The notes: generated by a model not told the origin, from the letters alone. Counted from the first letter of the stretch, positions 1 to 9,751 are shown. The stretch is DNA of 64,000 nucleotides from Amphibacillus sp. MSJ-3 (GCF_018919165.1 NZ_JAHLQM010000012.1:1-64000); one strand, 5' to 3'. Program-made: numbers and translations.

Positions 1-660
1 GTGCCCGTGGAAAGGGAGCGTATTTCACCTGCGGGTATTCATTTCTATTTCGTAAGAAATGTCACTTAATTAATTTCGACTCATTAGAATCTCTGACCAA
101 CACCATTTGACATAGAGCCTATTTTTCCTTATTAGAGACCAGTTTTGTCTCAGCATTTTAAAATGATTAAGGGTAAAACTAATTAAAGACGAAAAAACCT
201 AAAGATTAAATTACCCACCACCTGATTCCTGATAAAGTGAAACTTCAAACAGTGGGGCTCTCTTCATTCCCACTGTTTGGGACTTCGATTACTCGTCCCA
301 CCGGAAACATTTGTTAGTTGAACCAATCGGGCCGTTACTGTCAGTTGACCTCCCACTCGTAATTCTTAATTTCTTTCGAATTCTTGAAATGGGAGTCTTA
401 CTGACAGTTACACTGTGATAAAGTGAAACTTCAAACAGTGAAGTTTAGGCCTAGAGGAACTAGGTCATGTAGACATTACCACAAGGGTATAAGCTAAAGG
501 CCCTTGAACCAATCGCTTTACTGTCGGCTGTAGAGTGATAAAATTTGAAGTGTATGTCTTCTGGTGGAAAGCAAATAAATTTGTGCATTAAAAGACATTT
601 ACCCTAAAGTAGGTTAAAATAAAGCAAGAGAACAATATTTTATTGGGAGGCTACAATAGC
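1..660. other. Non-coding region upstream of walR
   Basis: No convincing coding sequence is visible in this stretch. It contains a degenerate intergenic repeat (annotated separately at 231-440) and further partial repeats of the same modules, for example the string CCAATCG followed by TTACTGTC near 510-530. The walR promoter must lie here, but I could not assign -35/-10 boxes with confidence. The last 20 bases carry the walR ribosome binding site (GGGAGG at 645-650). Confidence 0.6.
231..440 (+). repeat. Dispersed structured intergenic repeat, copy 1
   Basis: A 24-base module beginning GATAAAGTGAAACTTCAA occurs exactly at 231-254 and again at 417-440. Between the two lie an arm reading TTACTGTCAGTTGACCTCCC and, about 50 bases later, the near-complement GGGAGTCTTACTGACAGT, so the unit can fold into a long imperfect hairpin. 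The same modules in the same order recur in inverted orientation at 44577-44713. Isolated versions of the GATAAAGT module also occur near 7577, 9310 and 17490. It behaves like a MITE/REP-type or structured intergenic element; function unknown. Confidence 0.6.
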
Positions 661-1362
661 ATGAATCAAAAAATATTAGTTGTAGATGATGAAAAGCCAA
701 TTGCAGATATATTGAAATTTAATTTGGAGAAAGAAGGATATGAGGTGATCTGCGCTTATGATGGCGATGAAGCGATTGAATTAACACTTCAGGAAAATCC
801 AGACTTATTATTATTAGATATTATGTTACCTAAACGTGATGGGAATGAGGTATGTCGTGAAATTAGAAAAACACATAATATGCCAATCATCATGTTAACA
901 GCAAAAGACTCAGAAATAGATAAAGTTTTAGGCTTAGAGTTAGGCGCGGATGATTATGTCACAAAGCCATTTAGCAATCGAGAAGTCATTGCACGTGTGA
1001 AGGCAAACTTGAGACGTCAACAACAACCAATTGATCAATATAATACAAATAAAGATATTCAAATTGGAACACTAATTATTCATCCTGATGCTTATGCGGT
1101 AACAAAGGCAGGCAACCAGGTGGATTTAACCCATCGTGAATTTGAACTGCTTCATTATTTATCTCGTCATTTGGGACAGGTAATGACTCGCGAACATTTA
1201 TTAGAGACCGTTTGGGGCTATGATTATTATGGCGATGTAAGAACAGTCGATGTAACAGTAAGAAGACTTCGAGAAAAAATTGAAGATAACCCGAGCAATC
1301 CAATGTGGATTATTACTCGGCGAGGTGTCGGTTACTATTTACGTAATCCTGAACAGGAGTAA
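661..1362 (+). CDS. walR: WalR essential response regulator (OmpR family)
   Basis: DNA-binding response regulator of the WalRK (YycFG) system that adjusts cell-wall hydrolase and envelope gene expression to wall state. The 233-residue protein has a receiver domain with the acidic pair D9/D10, phospho-acceptor D53 in LLLLDIMLP and the conserved lysine in VTKPFS, followed by an OmpR-type winged helix ending VGYYLRNP. Length matches the Bacillus protein (about 235). I start it at the ATG at 661, preceded by GGGAGG; the upstream TTG at 643 lies on the ribosome binding site. Its stop is 3 bases from walK, so the two are cotranscribed. Near-certain identity from sequence and operon order. Confidence 0.97.
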   Translation: MNQKILVVDDEKPIADILKFNLEKEGYEVICAYDGDEAIELTLQENPDLLLLDIMLPKRDGNEVCREIRKTHNMPIIMLTAKDSEIDKVLGLELGADDYVTKPFSNREVIARVKANLRRQQQPIDQYNTNKDIQIGTLIIHPDAYAVTKAGNQVDLTHREFELLHYLSRHLGQVMTREHLLETVWGYDYYGDVRTVDVTVRRLREKIEDNPSNPMWIITRRGVGYYLRNPEQE

Positions 1363-1365
1363 AAA

Positions 1366-3180
1366 ATGAAAAAGGTCCGTCTATTTCAATCCATCCAATG
1401 GAAAATAACAGCAATCATGATCTTGCTTCTATTATTAACCGTTCAAGTGATTGGTGCCTATTTTGCCCAAGGTTTGGAAACAGAATTAAAAGAAAGCTTT
1501 GAAAAAGGGATTAACGAACGCTTAGAAGTATTGAGCTATAACATTAGAGATGCCTTTTTAACAGATTATTCAGAGGATGATCCAGATCGCTCTCTAGAAC
1601 GGGATATTGCTAATATACTAGCCTTGTATGGCCAAAGTGACACTTATACTAAACTTCAAGTTGTTGATCGTCAGTTTCGAATTGTTGGAACAAATAACCA
1701 AGAGGATATGGGAAAGATCGTAACTGGTGATAGTAGTGTTCGTCCAGCAATAATTTCTGGAACACCTCTTCGTTCGGTTCAACGGGATGGCACGACAGGA
1801 GAGCGACATTTAGTCAGAGTCTATCCTTTATCGAATTATGATGATGAGCCAATTGGGGCAATTTACTTGGAAGCTTCAATGGAAGGGATTTATGAGCAAC
1901 TTTCTAGTATCAATAGGATCTTCCTTAATGGTACGCTGATTGCTATCATTGTATCAGCTATTGTAGGTATTTTAGTCGCTCGTTCGATTACAAAGCCAAT
2001 TAGTGAAATGCAGGAGCAAGCGCATATTTTAGCAGAGGGAGATTTCTCTCAGAGGGTAAATGTTTATGGAACCGACGAGATTGGCCAATTGGCAGATACA
2101 TTTAATGAAATGAAGGAAAATATAAAAATCGCTAATCAAACTACAGAGGAAGAGCGACGTCGATTAAGTTCAGTGTTATCAAATATGTCGGATGGTGTTA
2201 TTTCAACGAATGAGGTCGGTCAAATTACATTAATGAACGACCCTGCGACCATTTTGATTGGGCAATCATTTGAACAAGTCCGCCAGAAGTCAATCTTTGA
2301 TGTACTAAATTTAGATCAGCAAACGATCGATCTTGTAGAAATGCAAGACTCTAGCTCAATAACGATTGATTTTAGTGATGATGAACGCTTCTTTTTATTA
2401 AAAGCTAATTTTACTGCAGTCTATGATGAAAGCGATCGTTTTTCTGGTCTAATTACGGTACTAAGTGATGTAACTGAATTAGAGAAAGTCGAACGAGAGC
2501 GACGAGAATTCGTATCCAACGTTTCCCATGAGTTAAGAACACCACTAACAACGATGCGCAGTTATCTAGAAGCTCTCACTGATGGTGCTTGGGAAGATAA
2601 AGAAATTGCGCCACAGTTTCTAGAGGTTACCCAAAATGAAACAGAGCGAATGATTCGTCTCGTTAATGATTTACTGCAATTATCTAAAATGGATCATAAG
2701 GATCAAGAAATCATAAAAGAACGAGTAAATGTCGTTCCTTTTTTCCACCATGTTCTTGATCGATTTGAAATGAATAAGGATGAATTAATTAAAATCGAAC
2801 GAAGTATTCCGAGAGAAAGTATATTCTTATGGATGGATAAAGATAAGATTATTCAAGTTGTTGATAACATTATGTCGAATGCTTTAAAATATTCGCCTAA
2901 AAATGATACCATCCGTTTTAAATTAACGAAGGAACGCAATCGCATCAAGGTGATGATTGCAGATAACGGACCGGGTATTCCACGTGAAAAACTTGATAAA
3001 ATTTTCGACCGTTTTTATCGAGCAGATGCTGCGCGTTCGAGAAAACGTGGGGGTACGGGTCTAGGACTGGCAATTGCGAAGGAGATTATTACTAATCACC
3101 AAGGACAAATTTGGGCAGAAAGCATAGAGGGGCAAGGAACAAAGGTATACTTTTCCTTACCTTTAGTGGGCCGAAAGTAG
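1366..3180 (+). CDS. walK: WalK sensor histidine kinase
   Basis: Membrane sensor kinase partner of WalR. 604 residues: transmembrane segment about 13-35, extracellular PAS/dCache-like domain about 36-183, second transmembrane segment about 186-206, HAMP 207-258, cytoplasmic PAS about 265-370, HisKA with phospho-acceptor H388 in SNVSHELRTP, and a HATPase domain with N box (IMSNALKYSP), DNGPGIP and GGTGLGLAIAK. This is the full WalK architecture. The ribosome binding site CAGGAG overlaps the end of walR. The following walH and walI encode its known membrane-bound modulators. Confidence 0.97.
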   Translation: MKKVRLFQSIQWKITAIMILLLLLTVQVIGAYFAQGLETELKESFEKGINERLEVLSYNIRDAFLTDYSEDDPDRSLERDIANILALYGQSDTYTKLQVVDRQFRIVGTNNQEDMGKIVTGDSSVRPAIISGTPLRSVQRDGTTGERHLVRVYPLSNYDDEPIGAIYLEASMEGIYEQLSSINRIFLNGTLIAIIVSAIVGILVARSITKPISEMQEQAHILAEGDFSQRVNVYGTDEIGQLADTFNEMKENIKIANQTTEEERRRLSSVLSNMSDGVISTNEVGQITLMNDPATILIGQSFEQVRQKSIFDVLNLDQQTIDLVEMQDSSSITIDFSDDERFFLLKANFTAVYDESDRFSGLITVLSDVTELEKVERERREFVSNVSHELRTPLTTMRSYLEALTDGAWEDKEIAPQFLEVTQNETERMIRLVNDLLQLSKMDHKDQEIIKERVNVVPFFHHVLDRFEMNKDELIKIERSIPRESIFLWMDKDKIIQVVDNIMSNALKYSPKNDTIRFKLTKERNRIKVMIADNGPGIPREKLDKIFDRFYRADAARSRKRGGTGLGLAIAKEIITNHQGQIWAESIEGQGTKVYFSLPLVGRK

Positions 3181-3190
3181 GGGGATGTTT

Positions 3191-4543
3191 ATGAAGGGAG
3201 AAAATTTAAAAACAATTTTGCTCGTTTTATTAGTTTTTTCTAGTTTACTATTAACTATGGCTATTTGGAATCATCAACCTAACTTTGAAATGACGAGAGA
3301 TGAGGAAGATCTAGTAGACCCACAAATTGAAGCGGGACAGAAATTAGCACGATTAGATGTGTTAAAGCCTCTCTATATCATTCAACATGACAATAGTGTT
3401 GAAAAGCCCATTGGTTTAAGTGATAAATCATCAGAACAGGAATTATTCAATAGTATTGTTGATTATTCATTATACAATTTTTCCACTTTTAATTTAGATG
3501 AGGAGTGGTGGAATGGGATTGATGATTGGGTAGAAATTGTCTTTTCTACCGAGCTTCCTTCTGAAACCATTTATGATTTATTTTCGATTGATCAAGGGGT
3601 ATCTATCCCAAGTGGCATGTACAATCGAATTGTTATTATCCTTGATCACGAGGGTGAATACCAACTTCTGTTCCAAAATGATCCTGAAAGTAAAGTAATT
3701 GGAGCGAGTGTGCAAAATTATGGGCGAGTGGCCGAACAATTAGATGGTTACTTTGAGCAAGGTAAAACAATTACTTACGAAGTTTACGAAAGTAGTCGAG
3801 GTACGGACATTTATTTACCGAATGAGATTAATCCAAATGTGTTATTATTTTCATATACTGATATTCCTATTGACCCTTTTCAAAACTTTCTGTTTAGTAC
3901 ACCTTCTATTGTTCGGAGTGCACGTACAACAGATGGAAATACAATTTTTATTGATGGAACAAGGGAATTAACGCTTGAATCAGATCGGATATCATTTACA
4001 AATCAAACGAATGAACAAAAGGTGTCCGATTATGAATTGACTTATTATGAGCTTTTTGATCAAGTTCAAAATTTTATTAATACACATAATGGTTTTACTT
4101 TTGAGCAACCGTTTAGTTACTTTTTGTCGCATTTAGAGATAACACCTCAGACAAACAAGGTTGAGTTTACCTTATCTTATAATGGAGTGGCTATTTTTTC
4201 TGATCAAGCAATTAGTCAAATTTCCGTTGCTTGGCATAATCAAGAAGTCTATCAGTACAATCATCCTTTAATTACACTAGTAGAGCAACGGGGAATTGCA
4301 AGGGAAGCGGCAAGTCTACCAGATGCAGAAACTGTAATTGAGATATTAAATAGTGAAAGTTATCATAAAAGTGCCATTTACGATGTGATTCTTGGTTATC
4401 GGGTTCGAGAACAGGTCGGTGGTCAAGGACAAGTTTATGAGTTAATTCCAACATGGTATGTGAAAGGGATTAACGGCTGGAATCCATTGATTATTCCATC
4501 GGAAACAACAGGGGGCGATAACAGTGCACTGGGGACAGATTAA
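3191..4543 (+). CDS. walH: WalH (YycH) regulator of WalK
   Basis: YycH-family membrane-anchored extracytoplasmic protein that modulates WalK activity together with WalI. 450 residues from the ATG at 3191, chosen because AGGGGG (3179-3184) sits too close to the ATG at 3185 but about 6 bases from 3191. The N-terminus has a few charged residues and then one hydrophobic segment (TILLVLLVFSSLLLTMAI), with the remainder extracellular. The 3' end overlaps walI by 20 bases. Identity rests on weak family resemblance plus invariant operon position. Confidence 0.9.
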   Translation: MKGENLKTILLVLLVFSSLLLTMAIWNHQPNFEMTRDEEDLVDPQIEAGQKLARLDVLKPLYIIQHDNSVEKPIGLSDKSSEQELFNSIVDYSLYNFSTFNLDEEWWNGIDDWVEIVFSTELPSETIYDLFSIDQGVSIPSGMYNRIVIILDHEGEYQLLFQNDPESKVIGASVQNYGRVAEQLDGYFEQGKTITYEVYESSRGTDIYLPNEINPNVLLFSYTDIPIDPFQNFLFSTPSIVRSARTTDGNTIFIDGTRELTLESDRISFTNQTNEQKVSDYELTYYELFDQVQNFINTHNGFTFEQPFSYFLSHLEITPQTNKVEFTLSYNGVAIFSDQAISQISVAWHNQEVYQYNHPLITLVEQRGIAREAASLPDAETVIEILNSESYHKSAIYDVILGYRVREQVGGQGQVYELIPTWYVKGINGWNPLIIPSETTGGDNSALGTD

Positions 4544-5459
4544 GACGCTCTTTATTGTTTGTTTCTTAGTTTTAAATGTTTTCCTCGTTAAACAGCTGTT
4601 AGATCGCCAACAAGAGGAAATCATTTTTATACCAGAAACGTCTCGGGAAGAAGAGCTAGAATTTAATATTAAAGGTTTAAGTAACTTATCTGAAGAAAAT
4701 TTTACCGCACCACTTATTTACACTCAAAACTTAAATTATAACAAAGAGGCTGAAGCAGGTTTAGACGAATTATCCAAGCAACAAATTGTTGTTATTGATG
4801 ATTATTATTTGTTTTCCCGATTTGATGAACCGGTAGCTTTCGATTTTGAAGATCAAGAGAGTGATTTAGGGGAGTATGTTTTGAATGGTGACAGATATAG
4901 TTATTGGGGTGAACTTGAATCTGCTCGAATGTTAGTTTTCTTTCAACAGATTGAGTATCCGATCTTTTATAATCAGAATGCCATCTTATTGATTCAATTG
5001 AATGCTGATGGTAATATGACACAATATATTCAGACAAGTCTAACGACAGCTGGTGAACCGGCTGAAGAACGTTCGTTAATTAAGCAATACGATGCGGTTT
5101 ATCGTCTTTATCATCACTCAAATGCCTTAGAAACAGGTGATACGATTACCAATGTTTCTCTAGGTTATCATAACTTTGTTTCATTGCCGAATGGTGAACA
5201 ATTATTAAATCCAACTTGGGATATTCAAGTGAATGACAATGCACACCATTTTATCAATGCAATAGAGGGACATAACTATCCACAAAAAAATTATTTCTTT
5301 CAAGAAACGATTTCAGAGTTAGTTAAGTTACTAGAACAATCTGAGAGTGATCAGAGGGAATTCTATCATCTAGAGGACAAGCCGGAGGAATTGCTTTCAA
5401 CGATACGGCAGGCTTTAGTCGGTGTTTATCACAATATAGTTGAGGTGGATTTAGAATGA
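4524..5459 (+). CDS. walI: WalI (YycI) regulator of WalK
   Basis: YycI-family membrane-anchored protein, partner of WalH in tuning WalK. 311 residues. It starts at a GTG at 4524 preceded by GGGGGCG; the N-terminus [20 protein letters not shown] matches the characteristic short cytoplasmic tail plus transmembrane anchor of the family. It begins inside the end of walH, implying translational coupling, and ends with an ATGA overlap with walJ. Confidence 0.9.
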   Translation: MHWGQIKTLFIVCFLVLNVFLVKQLLDRQQEEIIFIPETSREEELEFNIKGLSNLSEENFTAPLIYTQNLNYNKEAEAGLDELSKQQIVVIDDYYLFSRFDEPVAFDFEDQESDLGEYVLNGDRYSYWGELESARMLVFFQQIEYPIFYNQNAILLIQLNADGNMTQYIQTSLTTAGEPAEERSLIKQYDAVYRLYHHSNALETGDTITNVSLGYHNFVSLPNGEQLLNPTWDIQVNDNAHHFINAIEGHNYPQKNYFFQETISELVKLLEQSESDQREFYHLEDKPEELLSTIRQALVGVYHNIVEVDLE

Positions 5460-6253
5460 CTTTTCAGTTTTCAGTGCTAGCTTCGGGCAGTACTGGTAAT
5501 GCATTTTATATTGAATCGGAAAAAGAGAAAATATTAGTTGATGCTGGATTAAGTGGCAAACAACTCGATCGACTTTTTAATGAAGCGGGTTTGAATCCAA
5601 GAGAGTTGTCAAGAATTTTAGTTACTCATGAACATAGCGACCATATAAAAGGGCTAGGCATTATTGCTCGAAAATATAATTTACCAATCTATGCGAATGA
5701 AAAAACCTGGCGGGCAATGGAAAATTCTATTGGCAAGCTATCACTTGATCAAAAATTCAACTTTGAACTGGAACAAGTAAAAACTTTTGGGGATATCGAT
5801 GTTGAATCATTTGGTGTTTCACATGATGCGGCAGAGCCGATGTTCTTTACATTTCATCATGATGGCAAAAAGGTAGCATTAGTTACTGACCTCGGTTATG
5901 TTTCTGAACGAATCAAGAAAACCGTTCAGGATGCAAACGCCTTAGTTTTTGAGGCAAATCATGATGTCTCAATGCTACAAATGGGGCGTTATCCTTGGAA
6001 TGTGAAGCGGCGTATTCTCGGTGATTATGGCCATGTCTCAAATGATGACTGTGCCCTAGCCTTGGAAGATATTATTGGCGATCAAACGAAGCGCATTTAT
6101 TTAGCCCATTTAAGTAAGGATAACAACATGAAGGAACTTGCACGTATGTCAGTGGAAAACCATCTGGAAGCAGCAGGTTTTCCAATCAACCATCAGATAA
6201 CGATCCATGATACCGATCCCGATACACCTACACCACTTTTCCAAGTTGTTTAA
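5456..6253 (+). CDS. walJ: WalJ (YycJ) MBL-fold metallo-hydrolase
   Basis: Metallo-beta-lactamase-fold protein of the YycJ family, thought to be a cytoplasmic exonuclease-like hydrolase linked to cell division/DNA metabolism. 265 residues. The metal-binding motif THEHSDH is present near residue 60, with later ligands in ATD-type VTDLGY and in [10 protein letters not shown]. The start ATG overlaps the walI stop (ATGA), so it is the fifth gene of the operon. Confidence 0.93.
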   Translation: MTFQFSVLASGSTGNAFYIESEKEKILVDAGLSGKQLDRLFNEAGLNPRELSRILVTHEHSDHIKGLGIIARKYNLPIYANEKTWRAMENSIGKLSLDQKFNFELEQVKTFGDIDVESFGVSHDAAEPMFFTFHHDGKKVALVTDLGYVSERIKKTVQDANALVFEANHDVSMLQMGRYPWNVKRRILGDYGHVSNDDCALALEDIIGDQTKRIYLAHLSKDNNMKELARMSVENHLEAAGFPINHQITIHDTDPDTPTPLFQVV

Positions 6254-6308
6254 ATTGGATCAAAATGTGGTAAACTGTTGACAACAGTAAAGAAGGGGAT
6301 GATCTAAA

Positions 6309-7559
6309 ATCGTATACTTTGATGATGGCAAACAAAAGAGAAAGCGAAGAGGCTACCGGCGAAGTCTATCGAGTGGTTTTTTATATTTAATCATTGGCTT
6401 GGTACTTGGTGCCTTTTTATTTGCAGTAGCCCTCCCTAAGCTGATTGAAAAGGATTGGCTTCCTTACAATTTTTATCTTGTAAGTGAAGATCAATTGTTG
6501 ATGAATAATGATTCAGTATCCAATCAAGAGGAGAATAATCTAATCCTAGATTCAATTACACCAATTAGTGTTGATATTGCCACGCAAGTAACCATGATCG
6601 TAGAAGATGTCATGCCAGCTGTTGTAGGGGTTGAAAATATTCAAACACAGGGTTTTGATTTTTGGGAACAAGCGGTTTACGATGGTGGCACTGGTTCCGG
6701 CGTGATTTATCGCAAAGATAAGGATCATGCCTACGTGGTTACTAATCACCATGTGATTGATGGTGCTGATCAAATTGAAGTCATTTTGGCAGATGGCTCA
6801 AGAGAGATGGCAGAATTAAAAGGAACAGATCTCTTTACAGATCTAGCTGTTTTAGAAATTGATGGAACAAATATCGATGTGACCATTGAACTTGGTGATT
6901 CCGAACTTACCAAGGTAGGTGAACCCGTAATTGCGATTGGTAACCCGCTTGGTTTAGATTTATCGGGTTCAGTTACTCAAGGAATCATTAGTGGAACACA
7001 ACGTTCGATCCCCCAAGACTTTAGTGGTGATGGTATAGCGGATTGGCAGGCTGATGTTATTCAAACAGATGCTGCGATTAACCCTGGAAATAGTGGCGGT
7101 GCATTAATCAATATGTCCGGCCAATTAATTGGGATCAATTCAATGAAAATTGCTGAATCAGCAGTAGAGGGGATTGGCTTTGCAATCCCAATTAATGAAG
7201 CCATTCCTGTTATTCAAGAATTGGAGTCAACAGGGCAGATGACAAGAGCTTTTTTAGGTGTTGAAGCTTATTCTTTAGTCGATGTACCACAAGTAGAGTG
7301 GAGACGCAGTTTAGAATTACCAACCGAAGTAGAGGGAGGTATTTATATTCAATCTGTGGAACCTTTTTCACCAGCTGACTATGCTGGCCTAGAACCATAT
7401 GATGTCATTATTGAGTTAGATGGTGAGCCTGTTCAAACGATTGTTGATTTAAGGAAACATCTTTATCAACGAAAGAATCCAGGTGAAGAGATGGAAGTTA
7501 GCTTCTATCGAGAAGGGAAAGAACAAGAAGTAACTGTTGAGTTATCCACACAAGAATAA
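6309..7559 (+). CDS. htrA: HtrA/DegP-type membrane-anchored serine protease
   Basis: Extracytoplasmic quality-control serine protease (HtrA/YyxA family). Trypsin-like domain with catalytic His in TNHHVIDG, Asp in FTDLAVLEI and Ser in NPGNSGGAL, then a C-terminal PDZ domain (from about GIYIQSVEPFSPADYAG). Canonical ATG/GTG/TTG starts give only a TTG at 6399 that removes the cytoplasmic tail. The frame is open back to 6303 and encodes a basic stretch (KQKRKRRGYRRS) before the membrane anchor, which is what the family needs. The only ribosome binding site (GAAGGGG, 6292-6298) points to a start near the ATC at 6309, which would be non-canonical (416 residues). The family is certain; the start is uncertain. 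Confidence 0.9.
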   Translation: MVYFDDGKQKRKRRGYRRSLSSGFLYLIIGLVLGAFLFAVALPKLIEKDWLPYNFYLVSEDQLLMNNDSVSNQEENNLILDSITPISVDIATQVTMIVEDVMPAVVGVENIQTQGFDFWEQAVYDGGTGSGVIYRKDKDHAYVVTNHHVIDGADQIEVILADGSREMAELKGTDLFTDLAVLEIDGTNIDVTIELGDSELTKVGEPVIAIGNPLGLDLSGSVTQGIISGTQRSIPQDFSGDGIADWQADVIQTDAAINPGNSGGALINMSGQLIGINSMKIAESAVEGIGFAIPINEAIPVIQELESTGQMTRAFLGVEAYSLVDVPQVEWRRSLELPTEVEGGIYIQSVEPFSPADYAGLEPYDVIIELDGEPVQTIVDLRKHLYQRKNPGEEMEVSFYREGKEQEVTVELSTQE

Positions 7560-7683
7560 GAAAATACTAATAATATGTGATAAAGCCAACCTTCACTTAG
7601 TAGGGGCTTTTTCAACCTGACTAACAGCCGATGGTTTCCTAGATGATTGATCTAGGTGACTTCCAGACACTTGATCTGCGATA

Positions 7684-7723
7684 AAGCTTGGAGAGAAAGA
7701 AGACTTCTCCCCAAGCTTTTTTT
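7684..7723 (+). terminator. Rho-independent terminator after htrA
   Basis: AAGCTTGG...GAGAA pairs with TTCTCCCCAAGCTT across a short loop and is followed by a T run (TTTTTTT). A shorter AAAGCC/GGGGCTTTTT hairpin precedes it at about 7583-7612. Together they end the walRK-htrA transcription unit. Confidence 0.75.
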
Positions 7724-7756
7724 AATTTGTGGGTGATTTGTGTATCATTCAAATAG

Positions 7757-7942
7757 TTATTCACAGCCTGTGCATAAACTTGTGTGTAACTTTCAATATA
7801 TAGTATAGAACGAATATTCTCACACTAAATAGCAAAAATAAAAAGATAAAATAAACGAATTTTGTGGAAAAACTGTGCTTAACTTGTTGAGATCCAGTGG
7901 ATAATCATGAAAAAATAATGTTGTGGATGAATATGTGGATAA
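7757..7942. other. DnaA-box cluster flanking an AT-rich stretch
   Basis: Three perfect matches to the DnaA-box consensus TTATNCACA/TGTGNATAA occur at 7757-7765 (TTATTCACA), 7769-7777 (TGTGCATAA) and 7934-7942 (TGTGGATAA). One-mismatch sites lie at 7781-7789, 7863-7871, 7874-7882, 7896-7904 and 7922-7930. All but the first are in the same orientation. Between the groups, 7790-7862 is almost pure A/T. Such a cluster suggests a replication-related or DnaA-titrating/regulatory locus near the origin; the real origin is normally next to dnaA, which is not in the window. Confidence 0.55.
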
Positions 7943-7963
7943 TTCCTAGCTTATTCAGTTGAT

Positions 7964-8003
7964 AAAAAAACCTCAGGTGATCAGTTATTTAAATCACCTG
8001 AGG
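7964..8003 (-). terminator. Terminator of the aldo/keto reductase gene
   Basis: Perfect 11-bp stem CCTCAGGTGAT (7971-7981) / ATCACCTGAGG (7993-8003), with seven A on the plus strand before it. This gives a T run on the minus strand, just after the minus-strand stop at 8011. Confidence 0.85.
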
Positions 8004-8010
8004 TTAATCA

Positions 8011-9006
8011 TTATTTTGCTAAAATACGATCAATATGATCAAGTTCAGCTTGAGTAAAGCTTAACTGTGATAATGCAGCGACATTATCTTCAATTTGAGC
8101 TACCCGACTAGCGCCAATCAAGGCTGAAGCAACGGTATCTTGACGTAGAACCCAGGCAAGTGCCATTTGGGCTAATGATTGGCCACGTTCTTTTGCGAGT
8201 TTATTTAGTTCAACCACTTTTGCTAATTTTTCTTCAGAAATATCTGTTGTTTTTAAAAATGGGATATGTGCCTTGGCTGCCCGTGAATCTTCCGGAATCC
8301 CCTGTAAATATTTATTTGTTAATAAGCCTTGGGCAAGTGGAACATAGGCAATGGCACTGACACCAATCTCATCAAGTAGATCTGTTAATTCATCCTCAAT
8401 CCACCGATCAAACATAGAATAGGAAGCCTGATGAATGATAAAGGGTGTTTTTTGGCTTGTTAATATTTTTGCTGCTTCCCTTGTTTGGTCAGCACTGTAA
8501 TTAGAAAGCCCAACGTACAAAGCCTTTCCTTGGCGGACTATTAAATCGAGAGTGGCCATTGTTTCCTCAAGTGGGGTTTCGGGATCTGGTCGATGATGAT
8601 AAAAGATATCAACATAATCAAGCCCCATTCGTTTTAAACTTTGGTCCAAGCTTGAGATTATATGTTTCTTAGAACCCCACTCCCCATATGGTCCCTCCCA
8701 CATATAAAAGCCAGCTTTTGTAGAAATGATTAATTGGTCACGATATGATGCAAGATCTTTCTTTAAAATTCTGCCAAAGTTTTCTTCAGCAGCTCCGGCT
8801 GGTGGTCCGTAATTATTCGCTAAATCAAAGTGGGTAATCCCCAAATCAAATGCCCGAGTGATCATGGCTCGCTGATTAGCAAATAAATCAGACTCACCAA
8901 AGTTATTCCAAAGTCCTAATGAGATGGCAGGTAGCTTCAATCCAGATTTTCCAAGACGATTGTAAAACATGTTCTTGTAACGATCTTTTTCAGGTTGATA
9001 TTCCAA
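8011..9006 (-). CDS. Aldo/keto reductase, L-glyceraldehyde 3-phosphate reductase type
   Basis: NAD(P)H-dependent cytosolic reductase of the YghZ/MgrA branch of the aldo/keto reductases, which act on small aldehydes such as L-glyceraldehyde 3-phosphate or methylglyoxal. 331 residues, full length. Catalytic tetrad residues are visible: Asp and Tyr in FDLANNYGPP, Lys in STKAGF and His in IFYHHRPD. The start is a TTG at 9006, supported by the strong ribosome binding site AAGGAGGAG about 7 bases upstream; no ATG fits. Monocistronic with its own terminator. The exact substrate is not determined by sequence. Confidence 0.9.
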   Translation of the reverse strand: MEYQPEKDRYKNMFYNRLGKSGLKLPAISLGLWNNFGESDLFANQRAMITRAFDLGITHFDLANNYGPPAGAAEENFGRILKKDLASYRDQLIISTKAGFYMWEGPYGEWGSKKHIISSLDQSLKRMGLDYVDIFYHHRPDPETPLEETMATLDLIVRQGKALYVGLSNYSADQTREAAKILTSQKTPFIIHQASYSMFDRWIEDELTDLLDEIGVSAIAYVPLAQGLLTNKYLQGIPEDSRAAKAHIPFLKTTDISEEKLAKVVELNKLAKERGQSLAQMALAWVLRQDTVASALIGASRVAQIEDNVAALSQLSFTQAELDHIDRILAK

Positions 9007-9346
9007 TTGAACTCCTCCTTAAAATATCCTAGTTACCTATCATATTAGTACCCAAGGTTTAGCAAAGCAAATCCTAGATCATTTTTTATATAAAAAAGGC
9101 AGTTTTACACTGCTTATGAGGAAATTTAGCTTTAGAAATTGTCAATGATCTGTTTAAGAAAGAAGCACAGTCACAAAAAAATTTGTGTACAGCTCAGGTA
9201 ATTACTGGGATTTATAGTGTTGTAATCCTTTTTAAGATAGATCAACAGTGGCTAAAAGTTTGATTCGCTATTCTCAGGCTCTAGAAAAAAAGCAGTTAGA
9301 CTAAACCCACCCTGATTGAAGTTTCACTATATTTTTCAAGTCAAAT
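9007..9346. other. Intergenic region with partial dispersed repeat
   Basis: No gene seen. Contains the upstream region of the reductase and, at about 9308-9330, an inverted partial copy of the GATAAAGTGAAACTTCAA module (here CTGATTGAAGTTTCACTAT). Confidence 0.5.
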
Positions 9347-9384
9347 AAAGGGCTTGTTCATCCCGATGATGAACAAAGCCCTTT
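9347..9384 (-). terminator. Terminator of the Lin0512-family gene
   Basis: AAAGGGCTTGTTCAT (9347-9361) pairs with ATGAACAAAGCCCTTT (9369-9384) with one bulge. It lies 8 bases beyond the minus-strand stop codon at 9392. Confidence 0.8.
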
Positions 9385-9391
9385 TAAATGA

Positions 9392-9751
9392 TTAATAACC
9401 AACCTGAACTGCAGCATTGACGATATACATTAAATCACTCTTGTCATCTTGCTCTGGAAGAATAATTCCACTTGTCGTTGCTAACCCACCCTCGACCACT
9501 TCAATCGTTACTTCACCGTAAGGAATTTCCGCTTTGACTTGTTCATGATCAAGTGATCCATGATCAGCGGGTAAGGCCAAAATAATGTTTACCTTCATGT
9601 TGTCTAAGGACTGACCAGGTAAATAGGCATTTAAACCAGGCATTGAATTTGAATGAATCGCATTTTGTACTGCACGTTTTGCTGCTTTTGTAATATCTTG
9701 TCCGTGTGTATCAATACCAACACCAGTCTGAATAAAAATAATTCTTTCCAT
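9392..9751 (-). CDS. Lin0512 family protein, function unknown
   Basis: 119-residue soluble protein matching the small conserved Lin0512 family of Firmicutes (start MERIIFIQTGVGIDTHGQDITKAAKRA). No enzyme motif is recognisable. The ring-like conserved features are the N-terminal GxGxDxHGQ and a C-terminal IVNAAVQVGY. The start ATG at 9751 has the ribosome binding site AGGAGG. It stands alone between two terminator-bounded units; role unknown. Confidence 0.8.
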   Translation of the reverse strand: MERIIFIQTGVGIDTHGQDITKAAKRAVQNAIHSNSMPGLNAYLPGQSLDNMKVNIILALPADHGSLDHEQVKAEIPYGEVTIEVVEGGLATTSGIILPEQDDKSDLMYIVNAAVQVGY

